Positions 24,847 through 33,950 of a stretch of DNA of 64,000 nt are shown here, one piece after another. Numbering within the stretch: position 1 is the stretch's first letter; the number at the start of each line of letters is the position of its first letter. The notes beneath the pieces are model-generated. The model did no database searches. It was not told where the DNA came from and saw nothing but the letters and a program-made list of their open reading frames with translations. A program made the position numbers and the translations under genes. Source of the DNA: Bacteroidota bacterium (GTDB lineage Bacteria; Bacteroidota; Bacteroidia; Chitinophagales; Chitinophagaceae); the NCBI GenBank assembly GCA_023422835.1, contig JAFAGI010000012.1:248001-312000 (forward strand). The letters are read 5' to 3'.

Positions 24847-25959
24847 ATGAAAGTTTTAAGATTTATACTTCAGAAAGAATTTAAACAAATATTTCGCGAC
24901 AAAAGCATCGTGGCTATGATGTTAGTGCTGCCATTACTGCAATTAGGCATCCTCCCCATTGCTATGAACTTTGAAGTAAAAAATGTAAACATAGTGATCG
25001 TTGATAATGATCACAGCAGCGTGTCGCATAAGCTCATAAATAAGATCGCCGCCTCCGGTTATTTCAAACTGGTAGCCGCAGAACCTGCTTACAAGCAGGC
25101 CATAGAACACATCCGTACCGGCGAAGCAGACATTATCCTGGAAATTCCAAATGCCTTCGAAAAAAACCTGGTAAATGAAAATAGTGCCAAAATAAACCTG
25201 GCAATTGATGCTATTAACGGCACCAAGTCGTCACTTGGCTCTGCATATCTTATTTCGGTGATTCAGGATTTTAATGCAGGAATACAAATATTCAAAGATC
25301 AGAAGCTGCAGGCCCCATATAGCATACATATAGAATCTTCATCCTGGTTCAATCCGTTCGCAAATTATTACTGGTACATAGTTCCCGGAATACTGGCTTT
25401 TTTGCTCACAATCTTTGCCGGATCCATTTCAGCATTGAATATTGTACGTGAAAAAGAAGTTGGCACCATAGAGCAGATCAACGTAACGCCTATACAAAAA
25501 TGGCAGTTCGTAGTAGGCAAATTAATTCCTTTCTGGATTGTAGGCATGATCATCTTAACCGTTGGTTTGCTAGTGGCTATTATTTTTTACGGCATCAGGC
25601 CTGTAGGTAGTATTGCTATGTTGTATGCGCTAACCGGGATTTACCTGGTGGCTTTATTAGGGTTGGGATTATTCATTTCAACAATCAGCGACAACCAGTT
25701 GCAGGCAATGTTTATTTCTTATTTTTTCGTCATGCTTTTTGTATTGATGAGCGGGCTGTTTACTTCTGTGGAAAGCATGCCGCAATGGGCAAGGTACATT
25801 TCCAACTCGCTTCCCATCACTTATTTTATGAAGGCGATACGTATGATTGTTTTAAAAGGCAGCTCCTTTGCTGATGTAAAAAATATCTTTCTTATACTTA
25901 CTGCTTTTGCCGCAGGGTTGAATGGGCTGGCAGTCTGGAACTATAGGAAAACCGGTTAA
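24847..25959 (+). CDS. ABC-2 type transporter permease (YbhR-like)
   Basis: A 370-aa ABC-2 permease with the same plan as its upstream partner: RDKSIVAMMLVLPLLQLGIL, a large external loop, then five helices with IVREKEVGTIEQINVTP. It completes the exporter set TolC, adaptor, two ATPases, two permeases. Two repeat copies separate it from the first permease, so expression of this last gene may be affected by them. Confidence 0.92.
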   Translation: MKVLRFILQKEFKQIFRDKSIVAMMLVLPLLQLGILPIAMNFEVKNVNIVIVDNDHSSVSHKLINKIAASGYFKLVAAEPAYKQAIEHIRTGEADIILEIPNAFEKNLVNENSAKINLAIDAINGTKSSLGSAYLISVIQDFNAGIQIFKDQKLQAPYSIHIESSSWFNPFANYYWYIVPGILAFLLTIFAGSISALNIVREKEVGTIEQINVTPIQKWQFVVGKLIPFWIVGMIILTVGLLVAIIFYGIRPVGSIAMLYALTGIYLVALLGLGLFISTISDNQLQAMFISYFFVMLFVLMSGLFTSVESMPQWARYISNSLPITYFMKAIRMIVLKGSSFADVKNIFLILTAFAAGLNGLAVWNYRKTG

Positions 25960-26025
25960 TCCATGCCGCGTATAAATACTATGAGCTTTCTATAATTTTT
26001 ATTTAATATTGCTGAAATTATTTTG

Positions 26026-26727
26026 ATGAATATACTATTAGCAAGCACTTCTGTGGTGTTTGGAAGTGGCTACCTGGAATACATCCGTGAAGAAATTGCT
26101 GCGCTGTTTACCGGTTTGGATGAAATTATTTTCATTCCTTATGCCCGCCCTGGTGGCATTAGACATGATGAATACACTGCTAAAGTCAAACAATTTTTTA
26201 GTCCGCTAAATATTCACGTAAAAGGTTTACACACCTTTGATGATCCCAGGCAAGCATTAAAAGTGGCACAAGGATTTTTTACAGGAGGAGGAAATACCTT
26301 CCTGCTCGTAAAAACATTACACGAGCTTGAGCTAATGGATGCTTTGAAAAGTGAAGTAACCCAGGGCAAACCCTATCTCGGCGCGAGCGCAGGCACAAAC
26401 ATCGCAGGCATAAATATGCAAACCACCAATGATATGCCAATTGTTTACCCACCAAGCTTCCGCACAATGGGCTTAGTACCGTTCAATATAAACCCGCACT
26501 ACATTGACCCGGTGGAAGGATCCATGCATATGGGAGAGACAAGAGAAACCAGGCTGATGGAATTTTTAACCCAGAACATCACTCCTGTTGTCGAGCTCAG
26601 AGAAGGAAGCTGGCTGCGCGTGACCGGCGCAGATATTAGCTTACAGGGAAAATTACCTGCCAGGATATTTACAAACAATAAAGCACCATATGAATTAGCA
26701 ACAGGCATGCTGCCGGCAGAGTTGTAA
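26026..26727 (+). CDS. pepE: Dipeptidase E (peptidase S51)
   Basis: Cytoplasmic alpha-aspartyl dipeptidase. The nucleophile Ser lies in YLGASAGTNIA, the TGGGNTF loop precedes it, and FNINPHY with the conserved His follows. I chose the ATG at 26026; a TTG sits one codon upstream. At 233 aa the length fits PepE. It stands alone after the export operon. Confidence 0.93.
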   Translation: MNILLASTSVVFGSGYLEYIREEIAALFTGLDEIIFIPYARPGGIRHDEYTAKVKQFFSPLNIHVKGLHTFDDPRQALKVAQGFFTGGGNTFLLVKTLHELELMDALKSEVTQGKPYLGASAGTNIAGINMQTTNDMPIVYPPSFRTMGLVPFNINPHYIDPVEGSMHMGETRETRLMEFLTQNITPVVELREGSWLRVTGADISLQGKLPARIFTNNKAPYELATGMLPAEL

Positions 26728-27030
26728 ATTGGCAACTGCTATTGTGCTTAACACCACAATACAAACCCGATTCGTGCACCTGGCCACTTTCTTCGTGCCT
26801 GGGTTGGTAAATTATAAGCCACAACGAACATAATAAATCCAGCAGCATCATATAAAATCCTAAGATTTTGCACTACTAGCGAAATGGCTTTCCGCAGACC
26901 CTGCGTGAAATTTTATCTCTTAACCATAATGATAGCATAAAAAGGCTGCAGGAAATTTGGCATAAATTTTTAGCATCAAAGTGCGCGTTAAGCTAATCAA
27001 TTTATATTACTTTGCCTTTCAAACAACTTT
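26728..27030. other. Intergenic gap upstream of the MFS gene
   Basis: No gene is seen. The last 30 bases contain ATATTACTTTGCC, which resembles a -7 box with one base missing from the spacer, so it may be the MFS promoter. No terminator or repeat stands out. Confidence 0.4.
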
Positions 27031-28248
27031 ATGAGAAAATCGGACAGTAAATCCATCTGGTTTATTTTTATTACACTTCTTATAGACATCACCGGATGGG
27101 GATTGATCATTCCTGTAATGCCCGACCTCATTGCCAACATTATCGGGGGAAATATCAGTGATGCGTCCTGGTACGGTGGCTGGCTCGGTTTTGCCTATGC
27201 ATTTGCACAATTTCTTTTTGCACCTTTATTAGGAAGCCTGAGTGATAAGTATGGCAGGCGGCCGGTGCTGTTGCTGTCATTACTGGGGTTTGCGGCCAAC
27301 TATGTTTTCTTGTATTATGCACATACCATTGCGCTGCTATTCATAGGCAGGATTATCTCCGGTATTACAGGTGCAAGCATTACAACTGCATCTGCCTATA
27401 TTGCAGACATCAGTACGGATGAGAACCGGTCTCAGAACTTCGGCATGATCGGCGCAGCATTTGGGCTTGGGTTTATCTTAGGGCCTATACTCGGCGGTTT
27501 GTTGGGGCATTACGGCGAAAGAGTACCATTTATGGCCGCAGCTATACTATGTTTCCTGAATTTCCTTTACGGCTATTTTGTATTGCCTGAATCGCTCGAT
27601 AAACAACACCGCAAATCTTTTGAACTGAAAAAAGCAAATCCGGTAGGGTCACTGATGTTCCTGAAAAGCATACCTGCCGCAGGCAAACTGATCATCGCAT
27701 TGCTCTTGGTGTTCATCGCTCAACATGCGGTAAACTCTACCTGGAATTTCTTTACCATGGAAAAATTTGGTTGGGATACCAAAATGGTGGGCATTTCACT
27801 GGGCGCCATTGGTTTATTCCTCGGACTTGTGCAGGGCGGGCTTATACGCATAACCAAGAAAAAACTGGGCGATGAAAAAAGCGTGTACTGGGGAATGCTT
27901 TTCTATGCCATCGGTCTATTCCTGATAGCATTTACCTCCAACCAATGGCTGGTGTTCTTATTCCTGGTGCCGTATTGTCTCGGAGGCATCGCGGGGCCTT
28001 CGCTTCAATCAATCATTACTTCACAGGTGGCGCTCAACGAACAGGGGAAACTGCAGGGCGCACTTACCAGCCTCATGAGCGCAACCTCTATGATAGGCCC
28101 GCCGATCATGACCGGGCTCTTTCATTTCTTTACCAAAAAAAATGCCCCGGTATATTTCCCCGGAGCAGCCTTTTTATTAGGCGCATTTATTATGCTGGTA
28201 AGCTCAGTTATAGCTTACTATGCATTGCACCACAAAACAAAAAGATAA
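27031..28248 (+). CDS. MFS transporter, TCR/Tet family-like
   Basis: A 12-helix major facilitator of 405 aa. The loop 2-3 motif GSLSDKYGRRPVLL and the motif C-like GFILGPILGGLLG in helix 5 mark a drug:H+ antiporter of the TetA type. The N-terminus LLIDITGWGLIIPVMPDLI also fits that group. The true substrate is unknown; chromosomal Bacteroidota members are common and not necessarily linked to tetracycline resistance. Confidence 0.88.
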   Translation: MRKSDSKSIWFIFITLLIDITGWGLIIPVMPDLIANIIGGNISDASWYGGWLGFAYAFAQFLFAPLLGSLSDKYGRRPVLLLSLLGFAANYVFLYYAHTIALLFIGRIISGITGASITTASAYIADISTDENRSQNFGMIGAAFGLGFILGPILGGLLGHYGERVPFMAAAILCFLNFLYGYFVLPESLDKQHRKSFELKKANPVGSLMFLKSIPAAGKLIIALLLVFIAQHAVNSTWNFFTMEKFGWDTKMVGISLGAIGLFLGLVQGGLIRITKKKLGDEKSVYWGMLFYAIGLFLIAFTSNQWLVFLFLVPYCLGGIAGPSLQSIITSQVALNEQGKLQGALTSLMSATSMIGPPIMTGLFHFFTKKNAPVYFPGAAFLLGAFIMLVSSVIAYYALHHKTKR

Positions 28249-28255
28249 GTTGTAA

Positions 28256-29074
28256 TTACAGGCACTTAACCAATCCTTTGAAGATAGCTGAGAGCTTAGG
28301 TTCAGCGGCTGTAGCAGCCTCCAGCACTTCTTCGTGTGTGATTTTATTTTCCGTTTCCCGTATGCCTTCGTCTGTAACCACACTGATGCAAAACACTTTC
28401 ATACCGGCATGATTGGCTACAATGCATTCCTGTACAGTGCTCATGCCTACCAGGTCGCCGCCCAAAGCTTTGATAAGCCTGTATTCTGCATGTGTTTCAA
28501 ACGTAGGCCCGGTAACGCCTACATATACGCCTTCTTTTAATTCATAATTTTTTGCCAGGGCGATCTCTTTAGCTTTTTCAATCAGTTTCAGTGAATAAGG
28601 CTCACTCATGTCCGGGAAGCGTGTACCTAATTCCTCAATATTTTTTCCTACCAGCGGGTTAGGCGTAAAAAAACTTACGTGGTCCCTGATAGCAACAATA
28701 TCTCCTACTTTAAATGTAGGATTTACACTGCCTGCAGCGTTGGACAACAACAGTGTTTCCACTCCCAGCAATTTCATAACACGCACGGGGAACGTAACCT
28801 GTGTGGTATCATAGCCCTCGTAGAAATGAAACCTCCCCGACATGGCAACAACTTTTTTACCATTCAGTTCACCAAAAATCAGTTTACCGGAATGTCCTTT
28901 TACGGTGCTAACAGGAAAATGAGGTATTTGGCCATAGGGTATTTCCTTTTCAATTTGAATCTCATTTACAAGATTTCCAAGGCCGCTACCCAGTACAATG
29001 CCTGTTTGTACTGTGCCTGTATATTCACTCCTGATATAGTCTACGGTTTCTCTGAGCTGTTGCATGATTTCCAT
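28256..29074 (-). CDS. Purine-nucleoside phosphorylase
   Basis: Inosine/guanosine phosphorylase of the trimeric PNP class (purine salvage, cytoplasm). Motifs are GIVLGSGLGNL (phosphate site), GHSGKLIFG, LLSNAAGSVN, GPTFETHAEYR and the substrate-binding GMSTVQE. I chose the ATG at 29074 (272 aa); the frame is open seven codons further. It converges with the MFS gene with only seven bases between stops. Confidence 0.94.
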   Translation of the reverse strand: MEIMQQLRETVDYIRSEYTGTVQTGIVLGSGLGNLVNEIQIEKEIPYGQIPHFPVSTVKGHSGKLIFGELNGKKVVAMSGRFHFYEGYDTTQVTFPVRVMKLLGVETLLLSNAAGSVNPTFKVGDIVAIRDHVSFFTPNPLVGKNIEELGTRFPDMSEPYSLKLIEKAKEIALAKNYELKEGVYVGVTGPTFETHAEYRLIKALGGDLVGMSTVQECIVANHAGMKVFCISVVTDEGIRETENKITHEEVLEAATAAEPKLSAIFKGLVKCL

Positions 29075-29114
29075 AATAAAAAGTTTTAAGTACAAATATA
29101 CCTTTATATATGCA

Positions 29115-29141
29115 TAAAAAAGCCGGCAAATTTTGCCGGCT
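29115..29141 (-). terminator. Rho-independent terminator of the barrel gene
   Basis: AGCCGGCAAA pairs with TTTTGCCGGCT (29121-29141), and on the reverse strand the stem is followed by six T residues. It sits 24 bases after the stop of the outer membrane barrel gene. Confidence 0.85.
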
Positions 29142-29164
29142 GGTATTTCATTATATTTATGAGA

Positions 29165-29743
29165 TTATCTTCCCACTGGTAAAGTGTATCCTAAACGAAG
29201 GCCAACAAAGCCAGCGTTCAATTTATCATTGGATGTAGCTGATGATGAAGAAGAGGAAATTTCATATTTATGATCAGCAGCTTCGTAACGTAAGCTCAGA
29301 TCAAAACCTGCAACATTAGTACCCAATCCTATTCCATAGGCAAAACCAGGCTGGTATTTACCGGTAATTCCGGCAACCTTAGTTTCTGTGGTAGGAATGC
29401 TAACGCCCAATTGAGGATGAATGTAAAAACTTCCAATACCGTATTTTACACCTGCTTTAATGGGTACAGCCCCAAAGTTTTTATATTCAATATTATTTTC
29501 TTTTTTACCGAAAAATTGGTTATAACCTGCAGATAAGGTTAGCCCTATTGATTCATCAAAGTTGTAACCATACTGAAGATCTCCACCCACACCAAAAGTT
29601 TGTGTCTTGCTTAAATCACCTACTGGCAACATCGGGCTTACACCTATTGATAATTCTGAACCCGGTACCATCTGTGCTTGTGCATTATTAGCGGCGAATA
29701 ATCCACCTACCAATACTGATAATGCTAAAAATGTCTTTTTCAT
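29165..29743 (-). CDS. Outer membrane beta-barrel protein
   Basis: A signal peptide (about 1-23, ending NNAQAQ) and then about 170 residues of alternating strands ending in GLRLGYTLPVGR, the usual barrel closure. The overall pattern is that of small OmpA/OprF-like porin-fold proteins of Bacteroidota. No specific function can be given. The gene has its own terminator. Confidence 0.8.
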   Translation of the reverse strand: MKKTFLALSVLVGGLFAANNAQAQMVPGSELSIGVSPMLPVGDLSKTQTFGVGGDLQYGYNFDESIGLTLSAGYNQFFGKKENNIEYKNFGAVPIKAGVKYGIGSFYIHPQLGVSIPTTETKVAGITGKYQPGFAYGIGLGTNVAGFDLSLRYEAADHKYEISSSSSSATSNDKLNAGFVGLRLGYTLPVGR

Positions 29744-29892
29744 AAATTTTTTAATTTTAATTTTTTTTAAATTATTGTCTCAGGTATTCCCTGTTTTCAT
29801 TGTTATTATAACAATTTTATTTCGCAACAATCTATGTTTAACAACTACTATGCCAATTTTCTATCACAGTTGTTATTATGGTATTGTAATAT

Positions 29893-30279
29893 TTAAAATG
29901 GCAGATCATCTACAGGCTCATCATATTCATTATCGGGCGTAAATGCAGGCGGCATGTCAGAATAACCGCTTTGCTGCTGAGCAATATTTCCTTCAGGCTC
30001 AATACGCCAAGCATCTAAATTAGTAAAGTAAAGATCTTTGCCGTCTTTGTTCCATTTGGTACCGCGTATATTAAAAAATACTTTGATTGTATCGCCTACC
30101 TGGAACCTGTCAAGCAAGGCAGTTTTATCCTGCACTGATTGAAATTTTATAAAGTTAGAAATGGTGCGGCCTCCTATATCGTCTGTTTTTTCAAGAACAA
30201 ATTCTCTGGTTTTAAACGTTTCTGTTTTCTGTTGCACCTCTGATTTCTCAATTAATTTACCTGTAATTTCGTAAGACAT
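29893..30279 (-). CDS. DUF3127 protein with SSB-like acidic C-terminal tail
   Basis: A 128-aa protein whose first 95 residues are the DUF3127 domain, predicted OB-fold-like (MSYEITGKLIEKSEVQQ, REFVLEKTD, FFNIRGTKWNKDGKDLYFT). A flexible Gln/Pro-rich linker follows and the protein ends PVDDLPF, nearly the DDDIPF tip by which SSB recruits partner proteins. This suggests single-stranded nucleic acid binding, but the family is uncharacterised to my knowledge. It has no operon partner. Confidence 0.85.
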   Translation of the reverse strand: MSYEITGKLIEKSEVQQKTETFKTREFVLEKTDDIGGRTISNFIKFQSVQDKTALLDRFQVGDTIKVFFNIRGTKWNKDGKDLYFTNLDAWRIEPEGNIAQQQSGYSDMPPAFTPDNEYDEPVDDLPF

Positions 30280-30341
30280 TTTATTTATGATTTGTTATTT
30301 ATAATTTGTGATGGTATCAACCTGTAATTTGTAACCTGCAA

Positions 30342-31532
30342 TTATTTAATACTTTTCCTTCTTTCAATTTCATTGTTTATCAGCATAAGCTCTCTGCCTG
30401 TTTGCCCTTTTACGCTGGAGTTTTCTATAGCGCGGCGCATCAGGTAGGGAATCACCTCTTTCAGCGGACCATAGGGAAGGTACTTGCTTGCAGAAAAACC
30501 CATATCAGCCAGGTTGAACGTTATATCATCGCTCATGCCATACAACTGTGAAAAGTTGACATGCGGGTGGTCTTTAGGCAACTGGTTATCCACGAGATAA
30601 TTAGCGGCTATAAGATTACTGTATTCGTTGTGTGAAGCCACAATAAGGCTTATCTCATCTAAGTATTGCAAGCAGTAAGTTACAGCCAGGTTATAATCCC
30701 TGTCCGTAGTTTCTTTATTGGGTTGGATGGGAGATTCGTAGCCTTCCGCAAGCGCTCTTTCTCTTTCTTTTTCCATATAGGCGCCACGCACGAGTTTCAT
30801 GCCCAGGATAAAACCGTTTGCCTTCGCAATCTGGTGGGATATTTTCAAGAAGTTGAGCCTGTCGTGCCTGTAGAGCTGAATGGTATTGAAAACAACGACT
30901 CTTTCTTTGTTGTAGATCTGCATCATTTCCATGACCAGTCGATCGATCGGATCCTGTATCCAGCTTTCTTCGGCATCTATCATTATGCCTACATTGTTTT
31001 TTGCTGCGGCTTCACATATGGATACAATGCGTTCATGCACTTTCTGCCATTCTACCACCTGTTCTTCATTGTCGTGGATGCCGCTGCGTACGCGTGGAGC
31101 ATCGTTGAGCTTGTGCAGCAATTCAAAGCTGGCAATGCCTGTAACCTTCACAGCTACAAAAGGTATAGCATCTTTCTTTGCGGCATATTCAATCAGGCGT
31201 ATGTATTCTTTGGTTGTTTTATTAAAACTCTCGTCATTGTCCTTACCCTCCACGCCGTAATCCATAATGGTTTTTACGCCGTATTTCGCAAGAAGGTCGG
31301 TAACCTTTTCTGTTTGCTCCAGCGTTTCGCCGCCTACAAACTGCCTGAAAATGGTGTTGCGTATAGCCCTTCGAATAGGAAACTTCGCTTTAATGAGAAA
31401 GGGTGTAAACTTAATGCCCAAAGTAGAGAACACAGGCACTTTCATGGAAGAAAACAGCAATCTGGCATTTTTTAATTCGCTGTCTGTTTTATACCTGAAT
31501 GCTATTTCCGAATTATTGAAATTAGACTCCAT
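30342..31532 (-). CDS. Proline dehydrogenase
   Basis: FAD-dependent first step of proline catabolism (proline to pyrroline-5-carboxylate). The TIM-barrel family blocks are AVKVTGIAS, MIDAEESWIQ, TIQLYRHDRL, KLVRGAYMEKERE and the C-terminal YLMRRAIENSS, which includes FAD and substrate residues. I chose the ATG at 31532 (396 aa) over a TTG at 31553. It is a stand-alone enzyme, not a PutA fusion; no P5C dehydrogenase is adjacent. Confidence 0.93.
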   Translation of the reverse strand: MESNFNNSEIAFRYKTDSELKNARLLFSSMKVPVFSTLGIKFTPFLIKAKFPIRRAIRNTIFRQFVGGETLEQTEKVTDLLAKYGVKTIMDYGVEGKDNDESFNKTTKEYIRLIEYAAKKDAIPFVAVKVTGIASFELLHKLNDAPRVRSGIHDNEEQVVEWQKVHERIVSICEAAAKNNVGIMIDAEESWIQDPIDRLVMEMMQIYNKERVVVFNTIQLYRHDRLNFLKISHQIAKANGFILGMKLVRGAYMEKERERALAEGYESPIQPNKETTDRDYNLAVTYCLQYLDEISLIVASHNEYSNLIAANYLVDNQLPKDHPHVNFSQLYGMSDDITFNLADMGFSASKYLPYGPLKEVIPYLMRRAIENSSVKGQTGRELMLINNEIERRKSIK

Positions 31533-31602
31533 CGAACGGTTTTTAAGTGACAAATATCTTAAAAATTTGGCGGAAAACTAAATTAAAAACACTGAGCTGT
31601 GT

Positions 31603-31746
31603 TTATTTTTTAATCCTGGCAAGGCCGCCGATAAGCAGTCCCAGCATAAGCCCCACTAGCAGGCCCATGCGTATGTTTTTCATAACGATGCCCACTACAA
31701 AACTTACAATTACCAACAGTCCAACGGCAATGTTTCTTCTGCTCAA
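31603..31746 (-). CDS. Small membrane protein, 47 aa
   Basis: Starting from the TTG that overlaps the stop of the preceding YpdA-like gene (ATTGAGC), the frame encodes two hydrophobic helices (AVGLLVIVSFVVGIVM and MGLLVGLMLGLLIGGLA) separated by a short basic loop and ending RIKK. The two-base overlap suggests translational coupling. I do not know a family name; the Gly-rich second helix could pack against itself. The longer frame to 31821 would run inside the upstream gene. Confidence 0.5.
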   Translation of the reverse strand: MSRRNIAVGLLVIVSFVVGIVMKNIRMGLLVGLMLGLLIGGLARIKK

Positions 31747-32720
31747 TGGGTTAATTTTATTTGTGATTGAATATGCTGTATGATCAAAGAAGCATGTACA
31801 CGGGAATTTTCTATAAACCAAAGATGCGTATCCATTCCGCCTACGACAACACCCGCAAGGTATAAGCCCGGCACATTGGTTTCCATAGTTTCTTTGTTGT
31901 ACACAGGATAATACTTGCCGTCGCCGGAAAGCTGTATGCCGAAGGAACGCAGCATTTCAAAATCGGGATGGTAACCAGTCATCGCGAGCACAAAATCATT
32001 TTCAATTTCGCTGATACCGTCGGGTGTATTAACAACTACGCTACGCTCCTTTATTTCTTCAATGGTTGAATCAAAATAGGCTTTGATGCACCCTTCGGCT
32101 ATGCGGTTTTCAATATCGGGTTTTACCCAATATTTTACTCTTCTGCCAATTTCGTTGCCGCGCACAATCATGGTTACATTGCCGCCTTTGCGGAATATTT
32201 CCAAAGCTGCATCTACTGCAGAGTTGCTGGCGCCCACCACTACTACTTTCTGGAAGGCATATTCGTGCGGTTCGGTATAGTAGTGGCGCACTTTGGGCAA
32301 ATGTTCGCCTTTTACATTTAAAAAAATGGGTGTGTCATAAAAGCCGGTTGCTACAATCACCTTTTTTGTTTTATAGGTATGTTTGGCAGAGATTGAGATG
32401 AATGCATTGCCTTGCTTTGTTACCGATTCTATTTTTTCGTATAAATGTATCTGAATGTTCCTGTATGCCGCAACGCCGCGGTAATACTCTATGGCTTCTT
32501 TCCTTCCCGGTTTGGGCGCTACACTGATAAAGGGAATATCCCCGATCTCCAGCCTGTCGGCGGTGGAAAAGAAGGTCATGTATAAAGGATAGTTAAACAG
32601 GCTGTTTACCAGTGCACCTTTTTCCACTACAATATAAGAAAGGCCTGCTTTCTGAGCTTCAATGGCTGTTGCCAGGCCGATAGGCCCACCACCAATAATT
32701 AATATATCTCTTTCGATCAT
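31743..32720 (-). CDS. YpdA family NAD(P)-dependent disulfide reductase, putative
   Basis: A thioredoxin-reductase-like flavoprotein of 325 aa. The FAD site is IIGGGPIGLATAIEAQ, the NADPH site VVVGASNSAVDAALE, and the C-terminal FAD segment GLYLAGVVVGG. No CxxC active site is present, as in YpdA (Bdr), which reduces bacillithiol disulfide in low-GC Gram-positives. Bacteroidota members are annotated by similarity; the physiological thiol here is uncertain. Confidence 0.85.
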   Translation of the reverse strand: MIERDILIIGGGPIGLATAIEAQKAGLSYIVVEKGALVNSLFNYPLYMTFFSTADRLEIGDIPFISVAPKPGRKEAIEYYRGVAAYRNIQIHLYEKIESVTKQGNAFISISAKHTYKTKKVIVATGFYDTPIFLNVKGEHLPKVRHYYTEPHEYAFQKVVVVGASNSAVDAALEIFRKGGNVTMIVRGNEIGRRVKYWVKPDIENRIAEGCIKAYFDSTIEEIKERSVVVNTPDGISEIENDFVLAMTGYHPDFEMLRSFGIQLSGDGKYYPVYNKETMETNVPGLYLAGVVVGGMDTHLWFIENSRVHASLIIQHIQSQIKLTH

Positions 32721-32914
32721 GCAGCAAAAGTAGTGAATTGGGTTAAGTAATCAGTGAATGAGTTATGTAGTTATAAAGTTATGAAGTTATCAATTGTGGT
32801 CAGTTAGTGATCAGGTTTAGCGCTCAGCTATCAGCGATCAGCGTTTAGCACTCAAATCCAAAATCAATTTTCCTCTTTCCTTGTCTCCACTTCATTATCC
32901 ATTATCAATTATCA
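32721..32914. repeat. Low-complexity intergenic sequence with short tandem motifs
   Basis: Runs such as GTTATGTAGTTATAAAGTTATGAAGTTATC and AGCTATCAGCGATCAGCG repeat 8-9 bp units imperfectly. Degenerate units of this kind follow other genes here (after pth and after the second ATPase). No gene is present. Confidence 0.5.
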
Positions 32915-33856
32915 TTAATCAAAGCTTTCTCTCAGCGCAACATCAAACGGTGTAGGTACAAAGCCCAATTCTTTTTTTGCTTTATGGGTATTCAAGACAG
33001 AATAGGCCGCGCGTCGCGCAATTTCCGGACGTTGCCCGGAAGTAACCGGATGAATAAGGCGGGCATCTAAGTGAAGATGCTCTGCTACCTTCACTGCTAT
33101 CTCGTAAGGTGTAAAGATCTCTTCGCCTGCAAGATGATAAAACCCTGTATTGCCGTGATCTAAAATGTGGTTTATCATTGCACAGAGGTCATTTACATAC
33201 AAGGTATTCCTGTGCTGATCGGTATAAACAAAAATCTCTTTATGTTGCTCAAGGCTGTCCTTTACCCAATGTAAAAACGTACCCCTGGATGCCTTCAGCA
33301 ATTTTCCGTAAACGAGTATAATGCGCAATATGGCTGCCCTGCAACCTGACTTGGTAATCTCTTCCTCGGCCAGTGCTTTGGTTTCACCGTAATAATTGAC
33401 AGGCTTTTTATCGTCAGACTCGGAACTCGAAAAGGGATGGTCAAAGATCATGTCGGTAGATAAGAATACCAGCTGGCTGTTGAACTTTTTACAGCATTCG
33501 GCTATATTCTTTGTTGCCAGTGTATTGGTCTCAAAAGCAGACTCCTTGTCCTGCTCGCAGTCGTTCGGCTTGGTCATTGCTGCGGTATGCACTACTATGT
33601 CGGGCTGAATTTTTTCAAACAGAATAGCCACGCTCATCTCGTCTACAATGTCCATATCCAGCAAGGTGATGTACGCAGGCGCAAAAGATTTTACAGGCGC
33701 TGTATTGGTAGCAATGGCAAATATTTTATCATTGCGTTGTTTCCAGCTTTCCATCAGGTGCCTGCCTACAAAACCGGTAGCGCCTGTGAGTAAAATTTTC
33801 TTTGGGCGGTCTGAATTTCTGCCGGATGCTGTTTCTGCTGTATGGTTTGTCTTCAT
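32915..33856 (-). CDS. SDR-family sugar reductase/epimerase (RmlD-like)
   Basis: Extended short-chain dehydrogenase with the NAD(P)-binding motif LLTGATGFVGRHL near residue 25 and the catalytic YxxxK in NYYGETKALAEEE. The order of blocks (VHTAAMTKPNDCE, LVFLSTDMIFD, LRIILVYGK) resembles dTDP-4-dehydrorhamnose reductase. It is isolated from other rml genes, so a sugar-nucleotide substrate is inferred only. I chose the ATG at 33856, which leaves about 20 residues before the Rossmann strand. Confidence 0.85.
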   Translation of the reverse strand: MKTNHTAETASGRNSDRPKKILLTGATGFVGRHLMESWKQRNDKIFAIATNTAPVKSFAPAYITLLDMDIVDEMSVAILFEKIQPDIVVHTAAMTKPNDCEQDKESAFETNTLATKNIAECCKKFNSQLVFLSTDMIFDHPFSSSESDDKKPVNYYGETKALAEEEITKSGCRAAILRIILVYGKLLKASRGTFLHWVKDSLEQHKEIFVYTDQHRNTLYVNDLCAMINHILDHGNTGFYHLAGEEIFTPYEIAVKVAEHLHLDARLIHPVTSGQRPEIARRAAYSVLNTHKAKKELGFVPTPFDVALRESFD

Positions 33857-33950
33857 CCGTATATTGGGCTTTTTATAAGTCCTGTAGTTGGGGCGGTAAG
33901 CATATATCACATTTCATTTCGGTCAATATCCCGGGGAAAATATCTACTTG

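Noticed and set aside
27031..28248. Tetracycline resistance gene
   Set aside because: The TetA-like motifs are shared by many chromosomal MFS exporters; no tet regulator or mobile context is adjacent.
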